Source: Brevundimonas vesicularis (GTDB lineage Bacteria > Pseudomonadota > Alphaproteobacteria > Caulobacterales > Caulobacteraceae). Taken from it: a stretch of DNA of 64,000 bases. The DNA lies in NCBI RefSeq assembly GCF_014204545.1, contig NZ_JACHLJ010000001.1:1116001-1180000 (forward strand), written 5' to 3'. Numbering within the stretch: the stretch's first letter is position 1; every line of letters starts with the position of its first letter. The notes under the pieces were generated by a model that worked only from the letters and a program-made list of their open reading frames with translations, was not told the origin of the DNA and did not search any database. Position numbers and translations under genes: made by a program. Below are positions 26,709-36,861 of this stretch, piece after piece.

Positions 26709-28388
26709 TCAGGCCGCCAGCTCTCCGTGCGCGCCCGCTTCGATCAGGGCGATCGTTTGCGGCAGGCCGTAGATGGCGGCGAACGAACCGAAGCGTGGCC
26801 CCTGGCTGGCGCCCAGCAGCACCTCGTAGAGCGCGCCGAACCACGCCCGCAGCGGCTCGAACGCGTGGGCCTTGCCAACCGCATAGACCTCGTTCTGGAT
26901 CAGTTCGCTGTCGGTGGTGTCGGCCGGCAGCGCCTTCAGCCGTTCGGCCAGGTCCAGCAGCGCCGCCTTCTCCTTGTCGTCCGGCAGGCGGTACGACTTC
27001 GAGGGCTTCACGAAGTCCTCGTAGTAGTTCAGCGCGTGGTCCATCAGCCGGTACAGCAGGGGCTCGTTCTGCGGCGTGGCGTCAGGCAGGTATTTGGCGA
27101 AATAGGCCCACAGCTGCTCTTTGGTCGAGGCGTTGGCCACGCCGACCAGGTTAAGCAGCAGGGCGAAGGACACCGGCGAGGTGTGGGTCGGCGGGTCGCC
27201 CGCATGGATCGACCAGACGGCGTTGTCGATCCGCTTGGCCGGCTCCTGGGTCTTGTAGCTTTCGATGAAGGCCAGATAGTCGTCGATGGCGCGCGGGATG
27301 ACGTTGAAGTGCAGGCTCTTGGCCGACTTTGGCGACTGGAACATATACCACGACAGGCTCTCGGGCGTGCCGTAGCGTAGCCACTCGTCCATTGTCAGGC
27401 CGTTGCCCTTGGACTTGGAGATCTTCTTGCCCTCGATGTCGAGGAAGAGCTCGTAGTTGAAGCCTTCGGGCGGGGTGCCGCCCAGAGCGCGGCAGACCTT
27501 TGAGCTCTCGCGCACGCTCTCGATCAGGTCCTTGCCCGACATCTCGTAGTCGATGTCCAGCGCCACCCAGCGCATGGCCCAATCGGGCTTCCATTGCAGC
27601 TTCACATGGCCGCCCGTGACCGGCACCTCGGTTCTGTTGCCCGGCTCGCCGGCGGGGTCTTCGAAGGTGATCGTGCCCTTCTCGACGTTGCGCGCCAGGG
27701 TCGGCACCTGCAGCACATGGCCGGTGATCGGGCTGATGGGCAGGAAGGGCGAATAGGTGGCGCGGCGCTCCTCGCCCAGGGTCGGCAGCATGATGGCCTG
27801 GACCGCGTCGAACCGTTCCAAAAGCGTCAGCAGCGTCGCGTCGAACCGGCCCGACTTGTAAGTCTCGGTCGAGGACATGAACTCGTAATCGAAGCCGAAG
27901 CTGTCGAGGAAAGCGCGCAGGCGGGCGTTGTTGTGCGCGCCGAAGCTGTCGTGGGTGCCGAAGGGATCCCGCACTCGCGTCAGGGACAGATGCAGATCCT
28001 CGCGCAGCATCTCCGGATTCGGCACGCCTTCCGGCACCTTGCGCAGGCCGTCCATGTCGTCGGAGAAGGCGATCAGGCGCGTGGGCCAGTGGTCGCCCGT
28101 CAGGGCGCGAAAGGCGTTGCGCACCATGGTCGTGCGGGCGACCTCGCCGAAGGTGCCCATGTGCGGCAGGCCCGACGGGCCATAGCCGGTCTCCAGAATC
28201 ACCGGGCGCTGCAAGGCGGGAAAGGCCGCAAGGGCTTCATCCGCCTTGCCGGCGTCGATCAGGGCGCGCGCTTCGGCTCGCTCGGTCTCGCCCAGCCGTT
28301 TCTTCAGAACATGGGCCAGCAGGTTGCGGGCTTGTTCGAAGGGCCAGGACTTGGCCTCGCGGGCGAGGGTTTCGAGGTTCTGAAGCAT
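26709..28388 (-). CDS. lysK: Lysine--tRNA ligase, class I
   Basis: Charges tRNA-Lys with lysine. It is 559 residues and belongs to class I, the type found in alphaproteobacteria and archaea, not the class II enzyme of E. coli. The HIGH-like motif is GLPHMGTF (73-80) and the KMSKS-like motif is KISKSKGN. The ATG at 28388 gives [17 protein letters not shown], the normal front; the frame is open further but unlike the family. Only one lysS/lysK-type gene is in the window. Confidence 0.96.
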   Translation of the reverse strand: MLQNLETLAREAKSWPFEQARNLLAHVLKKRLGETERAEARALIDAGKADEALAAFPALQRPVILETGYGPSGLPHMGTFGEVARTTMVRNAFRALTGDHWPTRLIAFSDDMDGLRKVPEGVPNPEMLREDLHLSLTRVRDPFGTHDSFGAHNNARLRAFLDSFGFDYEFMSSTETYKSGRFDATLLTLLERFDAVQAIMLPTLGEERRATYSPFLPISPITGHVLQVPTLARNVEKGTITFEDPAGEPGNRTEVPVTGGHVKLQWKPDWAMRWVALDIDYEMSGKDLIESVRESSKVCRALGGTPPEGFNYELFLDIEGKKISKSKGNGLTMDEWLRYGTPESLSWYMFQSPKSAKSLHFNVIPRAIDDYLAFIESYKTQEPAKRIDNAVWSIHAGDPPTHTSPVSFALLLNLVGVANASTKEQLWAYFAKYLPDATPQNEPLLYRLMDHALNYYEDFVKPSKSYRLPDDKEKAALLDLAERLKALPADTTDSELIQNEVYAVGKAHAFEPLRAWFGALYEVLLGASQGPRFGSFAAIYGLPQTIALIEAGAHGELAA

Positions 28389-28429
28389 GGCGGCGGTTTG
28401 CAGTCTGCATCCCGCCCGGTCAACCGCGA

Positions 28430-28774
28430 TCAGGCTTTGGCGGCGATTACGATGATCTCGACCTTGTAGTCGGGCGAGGCGAGCCGGCTTTCGCCCGTGG
28501 CGCGGGCCGGCGGGTTGGCGGTGTCGACCCACGCGTCCCAGACGCCGTTCATCGCATCGAAGTCACCGATATCCGCCAGCCAGATCTGGGCCATCAGGAT
28601 CTTGGACTTGTCGCTGCCGGCCTCGGTCAGCAGGGCCTCGATCTCGGCCAGCGCCGTTCCGGTCTGCGTCGCCACATCGTCGCCGGGTTCGCCGACCTGG
28701 CCCGACAGATAGATGGTGTCGCCGTGGACGACGGCCTCGCTCATGCGGGCGCCGGGCTGGATGCGGGTGATCAT
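28430..28774 (-). CDS. RidA/YjgF-family protein
   Basis: Small trimeric enzyme of 114 residues in the Rid family, which removes reactive enamine/imine products. The core [24 protein letters not shown] and the C-terminal [12 protein letters not shown] fit the family, and [12 protein letters not shown] holds the conserved Arg. The ATG at 28774 is taken; an ATG 30 bases earlier is in frame but not conserved. Neighbours give no specific substrate, though the amino-acid oxidising dadA lies about 1.2 kb away. Confidence 0.85.
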   Translation of the reverse strand: MITRIQPGARMSEAVVHGDTIYLSGQVGEPGDDVATQTGTALAEIEALLTEAGSDKSKILMAQIWLADIGDFDAMNGVWDAWVDTANPPARATGESRLASPDYKVEIIVIAAKA

Positions 28775-28835
28775 GGGCGGGGATCCTTCGAAAACGTCTC
28801 TCACCTATCGCCGCCGTGGCCCGGCTGTCGAGCGG

Positions 28836-29312
28836 CTAGCGGCGGTTGAACCGCGAGACCGTCAAGCCGACGACCAGGGCGCCGGCGCCGACGATCAAGG
28901 CGTCCTCGATCAGCCCGCTCTTGGTCTGACCGATGCGAGCCATGGCCTTCTTGCGACCCGAGAGGGTCAGATAGGCCAGCGGCACGGCCGTGCCGACCGC
29001 CAGGCCGGCGCCCAGCTTCTCCCTGCCACGCGGGGCCAGGGCGGCGCCGGCGATGCCCGCGCTCATGACCCGCGCCAATAGGCCGAGAATGACGGTGCGG
29101 TCGGGCGCGGTCTTCATCTTGTCGCCCAACAGTTCGCCGACGCCCATGGCCAGGGCGCCAAACTTGAACAGCGGCCGGTTCAGCAGGAAGACGCGGCCGG
29201 GCAAGGGCTTGTGCGCCAGTTCGGCGGCGGCGAGGGCCGCCATCGGGGTCATGGAACGGGCGCTGGCGACGGCGCCGATGAGGGCGGACGGGAGGAGGTC
29301 GAGGGCTTTCAT
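28836..29312 (-). CDS. DUF4126-like membrane protein
   Basis: Inner-membrane protein of 158 residues with about four hydrophobic segments (LLPSALIGAVASA, FGALAMGVGELL, VMSAGIAGAALA, ALIVGAGALVVGLTV) and glycine-rich turns, the layout of DUF4126 proteins. KMKTAPDRTVILG and GRKKAMARIG are charged loops. No function is established. It lies after the Lrp gene on the same strand and may be co-expressed, but the gap is about 40 bases. Confidence 0.7.
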   Translation of the reverse strand: MKALDLLPSALIGAVASARSMTPMAALAAAELAHKPLPGRVFLLNRPLFKFGALAMGVGELLGDKMKTAPDRTVILGLLARVMSAGIAGAALAPRGREKLGAGLAVGTAVPLAYLTLSGRKKAMARIGQTKSGLIEDALIVGAGALVVGLTVSRFNRR

Positions 29313-29353
29313 GCCGCCACAACACCCGACCGGGCCGGAAGGTTCAGCCCGTT

Positions 29354-29803
29354 TCAGCCGCGCGCCGCCAGGACGTTGCGGATCGCCAGGCTGGAGTGGA
29401 TGCGCGACACGCCCGGCAGGCGCGACAGGACGTCCTTGTGGATCACCTCATAGGCGGCGATGTCGGGCGCGACGGCGCGGACGATGTAGTCGGCCTCGCC
29501 CGCCATCAGATAGCAGTCGCGGATTTCCGGGTGGTTGCGGACGGCCGCCTCGAACCGGCGCATGTGATCGTCGGTCTGCTTCTCCAGCGTGATCTCGACA
29601 TAGGCGACGACGCCGTCGTCGCTGTCGTTGGCCAGGACGGCGGCATAGCCCCGGATCACCCCGCGCTCTTCCAGCCGCCGCACCCGCCGCAGGCAGGCGG
29701 AAGGCGACAGACCGACGGCGTTGGCCAGGTCCGCGTTGCTGATGCGCCCGTCGGCGCGAAGCCGTTGAAGGAGGCGTTGGTCGAGGGGATCAAGCAGGGA
29801 CAC
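29354..29803 (-). CDS. Lrp/AsnC-family transcriptional regulator
   Basis: Regulator of 149 residues. The N-terminal helix-turn-helix is RISNADLANAVGLSPSACLRRV and the C-terminal amino-acid-sensing (RAM) domain contains DCYLMAGEADYIVRAVAPD. It starts with GTG at 29803 and diverges from dadA at 29939. This arrangement is common for Lrp-type activators (DadR-like) that turn on D-amino acid dehydrogenase in response to alanine; that is inferred from context. Confidence 0.92.
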   Translation of the reverse strand: MSLLDPLDQRLLQRLRADGRISNADLANAVGLSPSACLRRVRRLEERGVIRGYAAVLANDSDDGVVAYVEITLEKQTDDHMRRFEAAVRNHPEIRDCYLMAGEADYIVRAVAPDIAAYEVIHKDVLSRLPGVSRIHSSLAIRNVLAARG

Positions 29804-29938
29804 AAGTTTCCGCCATTCAGCCGCAGATCATTGCGCCACACCTCTATCAGCGACCGATCGTTGCGCAAACAGGCAGGATCGTCGATCCATGCGGCGCTAG
29901 CTTGCAGCGAATAACAACAGTGGGCTTGGGAACGTCAC

Positions 29939-31225
29939 ATGCGGGTTCTGGTGCTTGGGTCGGGCGTCATCGGCGTCACCACCGCCTGGTATCTCAGCCA
30001 GGCCGGGCATGAGGTCACGGTCGTCGATCGGCAGGCCGGTCCGGCGCTGGAGACCAGCTTCGCCAACGCCGCGCAGATTTCGCCGGGCTATTCCGCGCCC
30101 TGGGCCGCGCCGTCGATCCCGGTCAAGGCGATGAAGTGGCTGCTGATGCGCCATGCGCCGCTGATCGTGCGGCCGCGTCTGGACATGGCCATGGTGCGCT
30201 GGACCTTCGCCATGCTGCGCAACTGCACCCATGACCGCTATGCGCTGAACAAGAGCCGGATGGTGCGTCTGGCCGAATACAGCCGCGACCAGATCGACCT
30301 GCTGCGCCGCGAGACCGGCATCACCTATGACGGTCGCCAGCAGGGCACGCTGCAGCTGTTCCGCACCGAAAAACAGCTGGCCGACGTGCACAAGGACGTC
30401 GATGTGCTGAAGGCCGCCGGCGTGCCGTGCGAGGTTCTGGACCGCGCGGGCTGTATCGCGGCCGAGCCGGGCCTGGCCGCCTCCGACGTCGATTTCGTCG
30501 GGGGCCTTCGTCTGCCGCATGACGAGACCGGCGACTGCTTCCTGTTCACCAACGCCCTGGCGAAGCTGGCGGCGGAGCGCGGCGTGGTTTTCCACACCGG
30601 GACCGAGATCCAGTCGATCACCATGACGGACGGTCGCGCGACCGGCGCAATGACCAGCAAGGGCGCTATGACGGCCGATCTGGTGATCCTGGCGCTCGGC
30701 TCCTATTCACCGATGATGGCCAAGCCGCTGGGTCTGGATCTGCCGGTCTATCCGGTGAAGGGCTATTCGATCACGGCGAAGATCGTGAAGGAAGACCGGG
30801 CGCCCGTCTCCACCGTCATGGATGAGAGCTACAAGGTGGCGATCACGCGCCTGGGCGACCGCATCCGCGTGGGCGGCATGGCTGAACTGTCGGGATACAA
30901 CAACACCCTGCCCGCCCTGCGTCGCGAGACCCTGGTCCATTCGGTGGGCAGCCTGTTCCCCGGCGGCGGCGACCTGGCGGGCGCCAGCTATTGGTCGGGC
31001 CTGCGTCCGATGACGCCGGACGGCACGCCGGTGATCGGCGCGACCAAGGTTTCGGGGCTTTACCTGAACACCGGCCACGGCACCCTGGGCTGGACCATGG
31101 CCTGTGGCTCCGCGCGGGTTCTGGCCGACATGGTCGACGGCAAGGCGCCCGAGATCGAGACCCGCGACCTGTCGCTGAACCGCTATGGCGCCTGGGCCGG
31201 GGCGTTCGCGCCGGGCTACACCTGA
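29939..31225 (+). CDS. dadA: D-amino acid dehydrogenase small subunit
   Basis: FAD enzyme of 428 residues that oxidises D-amino acids, mainly D-alanine, and passes electrons to the respiratory chain on the inner face of the membrane. The dinucleotide motif is [21 protein letters not shown] and the C-terminal [20 protein letters not shown] is typical of DadA. Also conserved are [16 protein letters not shown] and [17 protein letters not shown]. Divergent from an Lrp-family gene, which is the usual regulator arrangement. Confidence 0.95.
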   Translation: MRVLVLGSGVIGVTTAWYLSQAGHEVTVVDRQAGPALETSFANAAQISPGYSAPWAAPSIPVKAMKWLLMRHAPLIVRPRLDMAMVRWTFAMLRNCTHDRYALNKSRMVRLAEYSRDQIDLLRRETGITYDGRQQGTLQLFRTEKQLADVHKDVDVLKAAGVPCEVLDRAGCIAAEPGLAASDVDFVGGLRLPHDETGDCFLFTNALAKLAAERGVVFHTGTEIQSITMTDGRATGAMTSKGAMTADLVILALGSYSPMMAKPLGLDLPVYPVKGYSITAKIVKEDRAPVSTVMDESYKVAITRLGDRIRVGGMAELSGYNNTLPALRRETLVHSVGSLFPGGGDLAGASYWSGLRPMTPDGTPVIGATKVSGLYLNTGHGTLGWTMACGSARVLADMVDGKAPEIETRDLSLNRYGAWAGAFAPGYT

Positions 31226-31570
31226 GATCAGACGTCGACGGGGAATTTTACCGTCTAAAGAGTCTAATTCGTCTAATCGCGCGGCGGTGAGGCCTTGGGC
31301 CGCGGACGGGAATTCACCGTCTAAAGTGTCTAATTCGTCCAATCTGGCGGCACCATCCTGGTGAGGCGCAGGCGGGATTTCGCCATGCCTTCCGGCTGAA
31401 CTTACACTGTCAAAGATCCACGGCCAGTCTAGCACGCGGCCGGGGCGCGGTCGGTTAGACGCCGTTCGGGCGCGAAAACCCGTTGTGAATCAGACAGCGG
31501 CCCGCCGACGATGCGCTGGCAGTACGCCGCGACGTGGCGCGGCGCGTCGGAGCCCCCTATAGAGCGCGCG
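31226..31570 (+). other. Intergenic stretch between dadA and queA with repeat units
   Basis: About 345 bases with no credible gene. The first half holds two copies of a 40-42 base repeat (31237-31278 and 31305-31344) and a degraded third (about 31372-31430); the rest shows nothing recognised. The queA promoter should lie in its last 100 bases. Confidence 0.6.
31237..31344 (+). repeat. Two copies of a 9-base-phased GTCTAA repeat unit
   Basis: Unit 1 (31237-31278) and unit 2 (31305-31344) share the order GACGGG, AATT, ACCGTCTAAAG, GTCTAATTCGTC, AATC. Inside each, GTCTAA recurs at an exact 9-base period: 31253, 31262, 31271 in unit 1; 31319, 31328 and GTCCAA at 31337 in unit 2. A weaker third unit with TTACACTGTCAAAG follows near 31402. 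Function unknown. Confidence 0.75.
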
Positions 31571-32656
31571 ATGAAGACCGCCGATTTCGATTTCGACCTG
31601 CCCGAAGACCGGATTGCGTTGCGACCGGCCGATCCGCGCGATTCCGCACGGCTGTTAGTGGTGAAAGGCGGCGCGCTGGAAGACCGGATCATTCGCGATC
31701 TGCCGGACTTCCTGCAGCCGGGCGACGCCCTGGTGTTCAACGATACGCGGGTCATTCCCGCCCGTCTGTCGGGCGTGCGTCAGCGGATCGGGGCCGAGGG
31801 CGAAACCCTGACGGTCGAGGTGGAGGCGACGCTGCACCACCGCGACGCGCCCGACGTCTGGTCCGCCTTCATGAAGCCCGGCAAGCGGATCAAGCCGGGT
31901 GATCGGGTTCGGTTCGGAACCGCGAGCGACGCCGCCTGCGACCTGGGGCGACTGGACGCCACGGTGACGGCCAAGGGAGAAGGCGGCCTGATCACCCTGA
32001 CCTTCGACCTGGCGGGACCGGCGCTGGACGATGCGATCCGCGATGTCGGGGTCATGCCCTTGCCGCCCTATATCGCGGCAAAACGGCCCGAGGACGACCG
32101 CGACCGGTCGGACTATCAGACCGTCTTCGCCGAGCATGACGGGTCGGTCGCGGCGCCGACGGCGGGGCTGCACTTCACCCCGGCCCTGCTGGACGCCATC
32201 CGCGCCAAGGGCGTCTCGACCCATGCGGTGACGCTGCACGTCGGGGCCGGCACCTTCCTGCCGGTCAAGGCCGACGACCTGGCCGACCACAAGATGCACA
32301 GCGAGTGGGGCGAGGTGTCGCCTGAAACCGCCGCCGCCCTGAACGCCGTCCACGCGAAGGGCGGGCGCATCGTCTGCGTCGGCACCACCTCCCTGCGGTT
32401 GCTGGAAAGCGCCACGGCCGAGGATGGCGAGATCAAACCCTTCCACGGCGACACGGCCATCTTCATCACGCCCGGCTATCGGTTCCGGGCGGTCGATGTA
32501 CTGATGACCAACTTTCATCTGCCGAAGTCGACGCTGTTCATGTTGGTCAGCGCCTTTACCGGCACGGCGACGATGAAGGCGGCCTATGCCCATGCGGTCG
32601 CCGACGGCTATCGCTTCTATTCCTACGGCGACGGGTCGCTGCTGTTCAGAGCGTAA
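31571..32656 (+). CDS. queA: tRNA preQ1(34) S-adenosylmethionine ribosyltransferase-isomerase
   Basis: QueA, 361 residues, builds the cyclopentenediol ring of queuosine on tRNA. The family front [25 protein letters not shown], the [23 protein letters not shown] core and the tail [17 protein letters not shown] are intact. The ATG at 31571 is chosen; an ATG 60 bases earlier gives residues foreign to the family. It serves the same pathway as queC-queE-queD at 18768-20499. The tgt gene is not in the window. Confidence 0.95.
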   Translation: MKTADFDFDLPEDRIALRPADPRDSARLLVVKGGALEDRIIRDLPDFLQPGDALVFNDTRVIPARLSGVRQRIGAEGETLTVEVEATLHHRDAPDVWSAFMKPGKRIKPGDRVRFGTASDAACDLGRLDATVTAKGEGGLITLTFDLAGPALDDAIRDVGVMPLPPYIAAKRPEDDRDRSDYQTVFAEHDGSVAAPTAGLHFTPALLDAIRAKGVSTHAVTLHVGAGTFLPVKADDLADHKMHSEWGEVSPETAAALNAVHAKGGRIVCVGTTSLRLLESATAEDGEIKPFHGDTAIFITPGYRFRAVDVLMTNFHLPKSTLFMLVSAFTGTATMKAAYAHAVADGYRFYSYGDGSLLFRA

Positions 32657-32677
32657 AAAGCCGTAAAGCTCTACAGT

Positions 32678-32809
32678 CCGTCATTCCGGGGCTGAGCGCA
32701 GCGAAGAACCCGGAACCCAGGCCCACACCCCCGCCGCCGACCGCATTTCAACGCCGGATGCGAGCCCCCTGGGTTCCGGGTTCGCCCTTCGGGCGCCCCG
32801 GAATGACGG
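32678..32809. repeat. Long palindromic intergenic repeat (REP-like)
   Basis: CCGTCATTCCGGGGC (from 32678) and GCCCCGGAATGACGG (to 32809) are perfect inverted arms. A second nested pair, CCCGGAACCCAGG (32709-32721) and CCTGGGTTCCGGG (32768-32780), lies inside. The RNA or single strand would fold into one long hairpin. It sits between the convergent queA and pdxH genes, as dispersed repeats of this type often do. Confidence 0.8.
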
Positions 32810-32836
32810 CTGTGGGACGAATATCGATAATCCCGG

Positions 32837-33511
32837 TCAGGGCCAGAGGCGGCCCGAGCGCCAGGCCTCGCCGTCGTGGTCGAAACGCAGTCGGTCATGC
32901 AGGCGGAACGGGCGATCGCGCCAAAACTCGACCGAGCGCGGAACGACGCGCCAGCCGGTCCAGTGGGACGGGCGCGGGACCTCCTGACCATCGAAGCGCG
33001 CGGTTTCGCGGCCCACGGCCTCTTCCAGCACCGTGCGATCCGACAGGGGGCGGGACTGGTCCGAGGCCCAGGCGCCGATGCGGCTTTCGCGCGCGCGGCT
33101 GGCGAAATAGGCGTCGGCCTCGGCCGGCGTGACCGGCTCGACCGCGCCGCGAACCCGCACCTGACGGCGCAGGGATTTCCAGTGGAAGGTCAGGGCGGCG
33201 GCCGCGCAACCGGCCAGTTCGACGCCCTTGGCGCTCTCGCTGTTCGAATAGAAGGTGAAGCCGCGCGCATCGACGTCCTTCAGCAGGACGATCCGCGCAT
33301 CGGGCAGGCCGTCGGCGTCGACGGTCGACAGGGTCATGGCGTTCGGATCGTTCGGTTCGTGCGCGCGCGCATCGGCCAGCCATTCGACGAACAGGCCGAT
33401 CGGTTCGGGCCGGTCGAAGATGGTCTCGTCGCCATTGGCGGCCAGGGCGGCGGCATAGTCGCGGGCGTATTCCTCACGCGACGGGCTGGGCGGGATCACG
33501 GATGCGGTCAT
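32837..33511 (-). CDS. pdxH: Pyridoxamine 5'-phosphate oxidase
   Basis: FMN enzyme of 224 residues that makes pyridoxal phosphate (vitamin B6). Conserved parts: [44 protein letters not shown] and the C-terminal [11 protein letters not shown] after SVEFW. The ATG at 33511 is used; the frame extends 16 codons upstream but that part does not fit PdxH. It is divergent from the J-domain gene at 33622. Confidence 0.95.
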   Translation of the reverse strand: MTASVIPPSPSREEYARDYAAALAANGDETIFDRPEPIGLFVEWLADARAHEPNDPNAMTLSTVDADGLPDARIVLLKDVDARGFTFYSNSESAKGVELAGCAAAALTFHWKSLRRQVRVRGAVEPVTPAEADAYFASRARESRIGAWASDQSRPLSDRTVLEEAVGRETARFDGQEVPRPSHWTGWRVVPRSVEFWRDRPFRLHDRLRFDHDGEAWRSGRLWP

Positions 33512-33621
33512 GCGAGTGATGTAGTCGGTGCAGGCGCGGCTGGAAATGATCGAGGTCAAAAACGGGCGTCTCGCCGTCAGGGTTAACCGCCCATTGACCC
33601 TGATGGACGAACGGTGACGAT

Positions 33622-34356
33622 ATGAGCGCGCATCGTCAGCTGTCTGATGTCTCCAGCGTCCGCGAGGCCCTGTCGATCCTGGGCCTGGGCGGCGATGTCG
33701 ATGCGTCGACGCTGAAGGCCGCCTTCCGCACGGCGGTGAAGGCGGCGCGGCCGGATCAGGCGGGCGGCGACGCCGAGCGGTTCCGGCGCGTGATCGCGGC
33801 CTATCGGCTGATCCAGGCGCATCAGCCCCCTCGCCCCGCCCTGTCCGCGCCCGCCGCGCGGCCCGCGCTGACGCCGGTTCTGGTCCTGTCGCCGATGCAG
33901 GCCCTGGCCGGGGGTCACGTCGAGGTGCGGCTGGGCGCGCGCACCGTGCGGGTCACGGCGCCCAGGGGCCTGCGCAGCGGCGATCATCTGCGGCTGAGAC
34001 GCGGGGCGGCGGACGGGAGCGACCTCTATCTGTCGGTGTTGATCCGGCCCGAGGACGGGCTGTCTGTCGTCGGCGACGACCTGTTTATGACCTGGGCCGT
34101 CGAGCGTCGCCTGATGGCCGACGGGGGGCGGGTTGAAATCGAAACCCCTGTCGGCACGCGCTCGGCCTGGATCACCGCCGACATGGCCGCGCCGGTGCGG
34201 GTGCGGTTGAAGGACCTGGGCCTGCCCGCGCGCGGATCGCGGCCGGCGGGGCATCTGTTCGTGACGCTGGAGCCGTCGTCGGATGTTCCCTCGGCGGCGG
34301 AGGACCTGCTGGTGCGGTTCACGCGGGTCTGGACGCAGGAGCGTCTGGCGGCCTAA
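33622..34356 (+). CDS. DnaJ-like protein with degenerate J domain
   Basis: Protein of 244 residues. Residues about 10-75 look like a J domain ([24 protein letters not shown], then [12 protein letters not shown]), but the invariant HPD that stimulates Hsp70 ATPase is RPD here ([10 protein letters not shown]). After a proline-rich linker comes a DnaJ C-terminal substrate-binding part ([21 protein letters not shown] and [14 protein letters not shown]); the Gly/Phe region and zinc finger are absent. It may hold clients without driving DnaK, or the front may have drifted. It lies just before aroC. Confidence 0.8.
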   Translation: MSAHRQLSDVSSVREALSILGLGGDVDASTLKAAFRTAVKAARPDQAGGDAERFRRVIAAYRLIQAHQPPRPALSAPAARPALTPVLVLSPMQALAGGHVEVRLGARTVRVTAPRGLRSGDHLRLRRGAADGSDLYLSVLIRPEDGLSVVGDDLFMTWAVERRLMADGGRVEIETPVGTRSAWITADMAAPVRVRLKDLGLPARGSRPAGHLFVTLEPSSDVPSAAEDLLVRFTRVWTQERLAA

Positions 34357-34365
34357 GTCGGGGCC

Positions 34366-35451
34366 ATGTCGCACAACACCTTCGGCCATCTGTTTCGCGT
34401 GACCACCTGGGGCGAGAGCCACGGGCCGGCGATCGGCTGCGTCGTTGACGGATGCCCGCCGATGATCCCGCTGACCGAGGCGGATCTTCAGCCTTGGCTG
34501 GACCAGCGGAAGCCGGGCGGCAGCCGCTTCGTGACCCAACGCAAGGAAAGCGACACGGCGCGCATACTGTCGGGCGTGTTCGACGACGGCGACGGACCGG
34601 TGACGACGGGCACGCCGATCTCGGTCCTGATCGAGAACGAGGACCAGCGCTCCAAGGACTATGGCGAGATCGCCCGCGCCTATCGGCCGGGGCACGCCGA
34701 CTATGCCTATCAGGCTAAATACGGGGTGCGCGATCATCGGGGCGGCGGTCGATCCTCGGCGCGCGAGACGGCCAGCCGCGTGGCGGCCGGGGCCGTGGCG
34801 CGCAAGGTGCTGGGCGACGGGATCAGGATCCGCGCCGGCGTGGTCCAGATCGGCCCGCACCGGATCGCGCCAGATCGGATCGACTTCGACGCCGTCCACA
34901 GCAATCCGCTGTTCGCCGCCTCGGCCGAAGTCGTGGGCGACTGGGAAGCCTATCTGGACGGCATCCGCAAGGCGGGATCGTCGGTCGGGGCGGTCGTCGC
35001 GCTGGAGGTCACGGGCGTTCCAGCGGGCTGGGGCGCGCCCTTGTACGGCAAGCTGGACGGCGAGTTGGCCGCAGCCCTGATGTCGATCAATGCGGCCAAG
35101 GGGGTCGAGATCGGTGCGGGCTTCGAGGCCGCCGAACTGACCGGGGAACAGAACGCCGACGAGATGCGGCTGGACCTCAACAAGCAGCCGGTCTTCCTGT
35201 CGAACAAGGCGGGCGGCGTGCTGGGTGGAATTTCGACGGGCCAGCCGGTGACGGCGCGGGTGGCGTTCAAGCCGACCTCCTCCATCCTGACCCTGCGCCA
35301 GACGATCACCCGCGACGGCGAAGAGACGGACCTGCGCACCAAGGGTCGTCACGACCCGTGCGTCGCCCTGCGCGCCGTGCCAGTGGTCGAGGCGATGGCC
35401 GCCTGCGCGCTGGCCGACGCCTATCTGAGGCACCGCGCCCAGGTCGGCTGA
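34366..35451 (+). CDS. aroC: Chorismate synthase
   Basis: AroC, 361 residues, the last step of the shikimate pathway, making chorismate from EPSP with reduced FMN. Signature segments: [69 protein letters not shown] and [21 protein letters not shown] (here KGRHDPC). It starts nine bases after the J-domain gene stop, so likely one transcript. Confidence 0.96.
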   Translation: MSHNTFGHLFRVTTWGESHGPAIGCVVDGCPPMIPLTEADLQPWLDQRKPGGSRFVTQRKESDTARILSGVFDDGDGPVTTGTPISVLIENEDQRSKDYGEIARAYRPGHADYAYQAKYGVRDHRGGGRSSARETASRVAAGAVARKVLGDGIRIRAGVVQIGPHRIAPDRIDFDAVHSNPLFAASAEVVGDWEAYLDGIRKAGSSVGAVVALEVTGVPAGWGAPLYGKLDGELAAALMSINAAKGVEIGAGFEAAELTGEQNADEMRLDLNKQPVFLSNKAGGVLGGISTGQPVTARVAFKPTSSILTLRQTITRDGEETDLRTKGRHDPCVALRAVPVVEAMAACALADAYLRHRAQVG

Positions 35452-35580
35452 TCAGGGTCTGGGTCGGCCCGGCCGCGGGTCTGCGCGATCGGTGTCGAGC
35501 CTCTGCGGCGGCTCGACCGGACGCGTCTCGCACTGCATCAGGGCCATCAGGGCCGACAGGCCTGTCGTCATCACGATCAT
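35452..35580 (-). CDS. Possible small exported protein, 42 residues
   Basis: Short frame that starts at 35580 with a good ribosome site (AGGA, eight bases before ATG). It encodes a Met/Leu-rich hydrophobic front (MIVMTTGLSALMALMQC) followed by a Pro/Arg/Asp-rich tail. The cysteine after ALMQ is a poor lipobox. It ends at the last base of aroC on the opposite strand. It may be a small envelope protein of the type common in Caulobacteraceae, but could be chance. Confidence 0.35.
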   Translation of the reverse strand: MIVMTTGLSALMALMQCETRPVEPPQRLDTDRADPRPGRPRP

Positions 35581-35678
35581 CGCTCGATTCCTGCAACTGC
35601 GAACCGTTTGCAGGTTTGCGCATGTCGAGGGCGCGTGCAAGACAGGGGAACGGTGGCGCCCAACTCAGGAGATCAACC

Positions 35679-36020
35679 GTGCGTGAAGACGGAAAGCTGG
35701 ATTACCTCGAACTCCCCGCCGCCAACCTGCCCGCGACCAAGCAATTCTACAGCCAGGCGTTTGGCTGGAACTTCGTGGATTACGGCCCGACCTATGCCGC
35801 CTTCGATCAGGGTCTGGACGGCGGGTTCGACGCCGATCAGACCGATCAGACCAAGGCACCCCTGCCCATCCTGTACGCCCATGACCTGGAAGCCATGCTG
35901 GCCAAGGTCGAGGCGGCCGGCGGCCGGATCTTGAAACCGATCTACAGCTTCCCCGGCGGTCGCCGCTTCCACTTCGCCGATCCGGCCGGCACCGAAATGG
36001 CGGTGTGGTCCGAGGGCTGA
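35679..36020 (+). CDS. VOC-family (glyoxalase-like) protein
   Basis: Protein of 113 residues with the beta-alpha-beta-beta-beta repeat of the vicinal oxygen chelate superfamily (LDYLELPAANLPATKQFYSQAFGW, then FADPAGTEMAVWSE). Such small members bind metals or ligands, or act as dioxygenases or resistance proteins; which is not readable. The GTG at 35679 has a strong AGGAG site 6-7 bases upstream and gives the family N-terminus, so it decides the start. Confidence 0.85.
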   Translation: MREDGKLDYLELPAANLPATKQFYSQAFGWNFVDYGPTYAAFDQGLDGGFDADQTDQTKAPLPILYAHDLEAMLAKVEAAGGRILKPIYSFPGGRRFHFADPAGTEMAVWSEG

Positions 36021-36023
36021 GCC

Positions 36024-36818
36024 CTATTTGACGTCGATGGACTGGCCGATGCGTTCGGCCAAATCCCGGTCCGCGCCCTCGACGCTGGCGATCCAGACGT
36101 GGATTTCCTTGGGGTCCGTGGCGCGCTGGAACAGATGCTCCATCGCCAGACGGCGGCTGCCTTCGGTGACGACGACCGAGGCGCGGCCGCCGGCGCGGAC
36201 CGTCTCGCCGTCATAGATCGGAAACTGCGACGACGGGCCGGCGTAGATCATCAGCAGGGTCTGGTCGCCGCGCTGAACGCGATAGATGTTGGCGTTCGCG
36301 CCGGCGCGCGCCGGGGTGATCGTCAGGCCGGCGGGCAGTTGGATGCTGAACGGCAGAGCGGCGATAGCGGCGGCGTTCAAGGCCGCCGGGGCGGGTGCAG
36401 CGGCCGGCGCAGTTGCGGCAGGCGCGGTCGTTGTCGGTTGAGGCGTGGTCGCCTGAGGCGTCGTTGTGGTCGGGGCTGGGGTCTGCGGACGTGTCGCGGT
36501 CGCCGGGCGCGTCGTGGCCGACGGGCTTTGGCCGATGGGCGGCTGGGCCTGGGTCGTGCGCGGCGCGGATGACGTGGCGGGCGCCGGACGCGGCGATGCT
36601 GCGGGGGTCTGGCCGATCGGAGGCAAGGCCTGGGTCGTCGCCCGGGCCGGGGCCTGGGTCTGGGCCTGGGTCGGCGCTACGGCGGAGGCGGCGGGCGGGG
36701 TCGCGGAAGGCGGGGCGCTGTTCAGGTCGCGCGTCAAGTTGGAACCGGCGCGCTGCGGCGGGGGCGTCGTCGCCTGTCCGGAAATCATGAGGGCGGCGGC
36801 AAGGGCGATCATGGGCAT
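36024..36818 (-). CDS. Exported Ala/Pro/Thr-rich protein, unknown function
   Basis: Protein of 264 residues with a short hydrophobic leader (MPMIALAAALMISGQA), a long Ala-Pro-Thr-Gln linker with PPIGQ repeats to about residue 150, then a folded C-terminal part of about 110 residues (FSIQLPAGLTITPARAGANANIY, DQTLLMIYAGPSSQFPIYDGE, VVTEGSRRLAMEHLFQ). It looks like a periplasmic or cell-wall spanning protein. No family is recognised. It lies directly after the MASE1 kinase on the same strand. Confidence 0.7.
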   Translation of the reverse strand: MPMIALAAALMISGQATTPPPQRAGSNLTRDLNSAPPSATPPAASAVAPTQAQTQAPARATTQALPPIGQTPAASPRPAPATSSAPRTTQAQPPIGQSPSATTRPATATRPQTPAPTTTTPQATTPQPTTTAPAATAPAAAPAPAALNAAAIAALPFSIQLPAGLTITPARAGANANIYRVQRGDQTLLMIYAGPSSQFPIYDGETVRAGGRASVVVTEGSRRLAMEHLFQRATDPKEIHVWIASVEGADRDLAERIGQSIDVK

Positions 36819-36861
36819 GGCCGGACCATCGCGCGGCCGGGGCGCGACCGCAAGCGCGACC

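Noticed and set aside
33583..35433. 616-residue open frame on the minus strand
   Set aside because: It lies opposite the J-domain and aroC genes, is rich in Arg/His/Gln/Gly low-complexity text and matches no family; it is a shadow caused by GC-rich codons.
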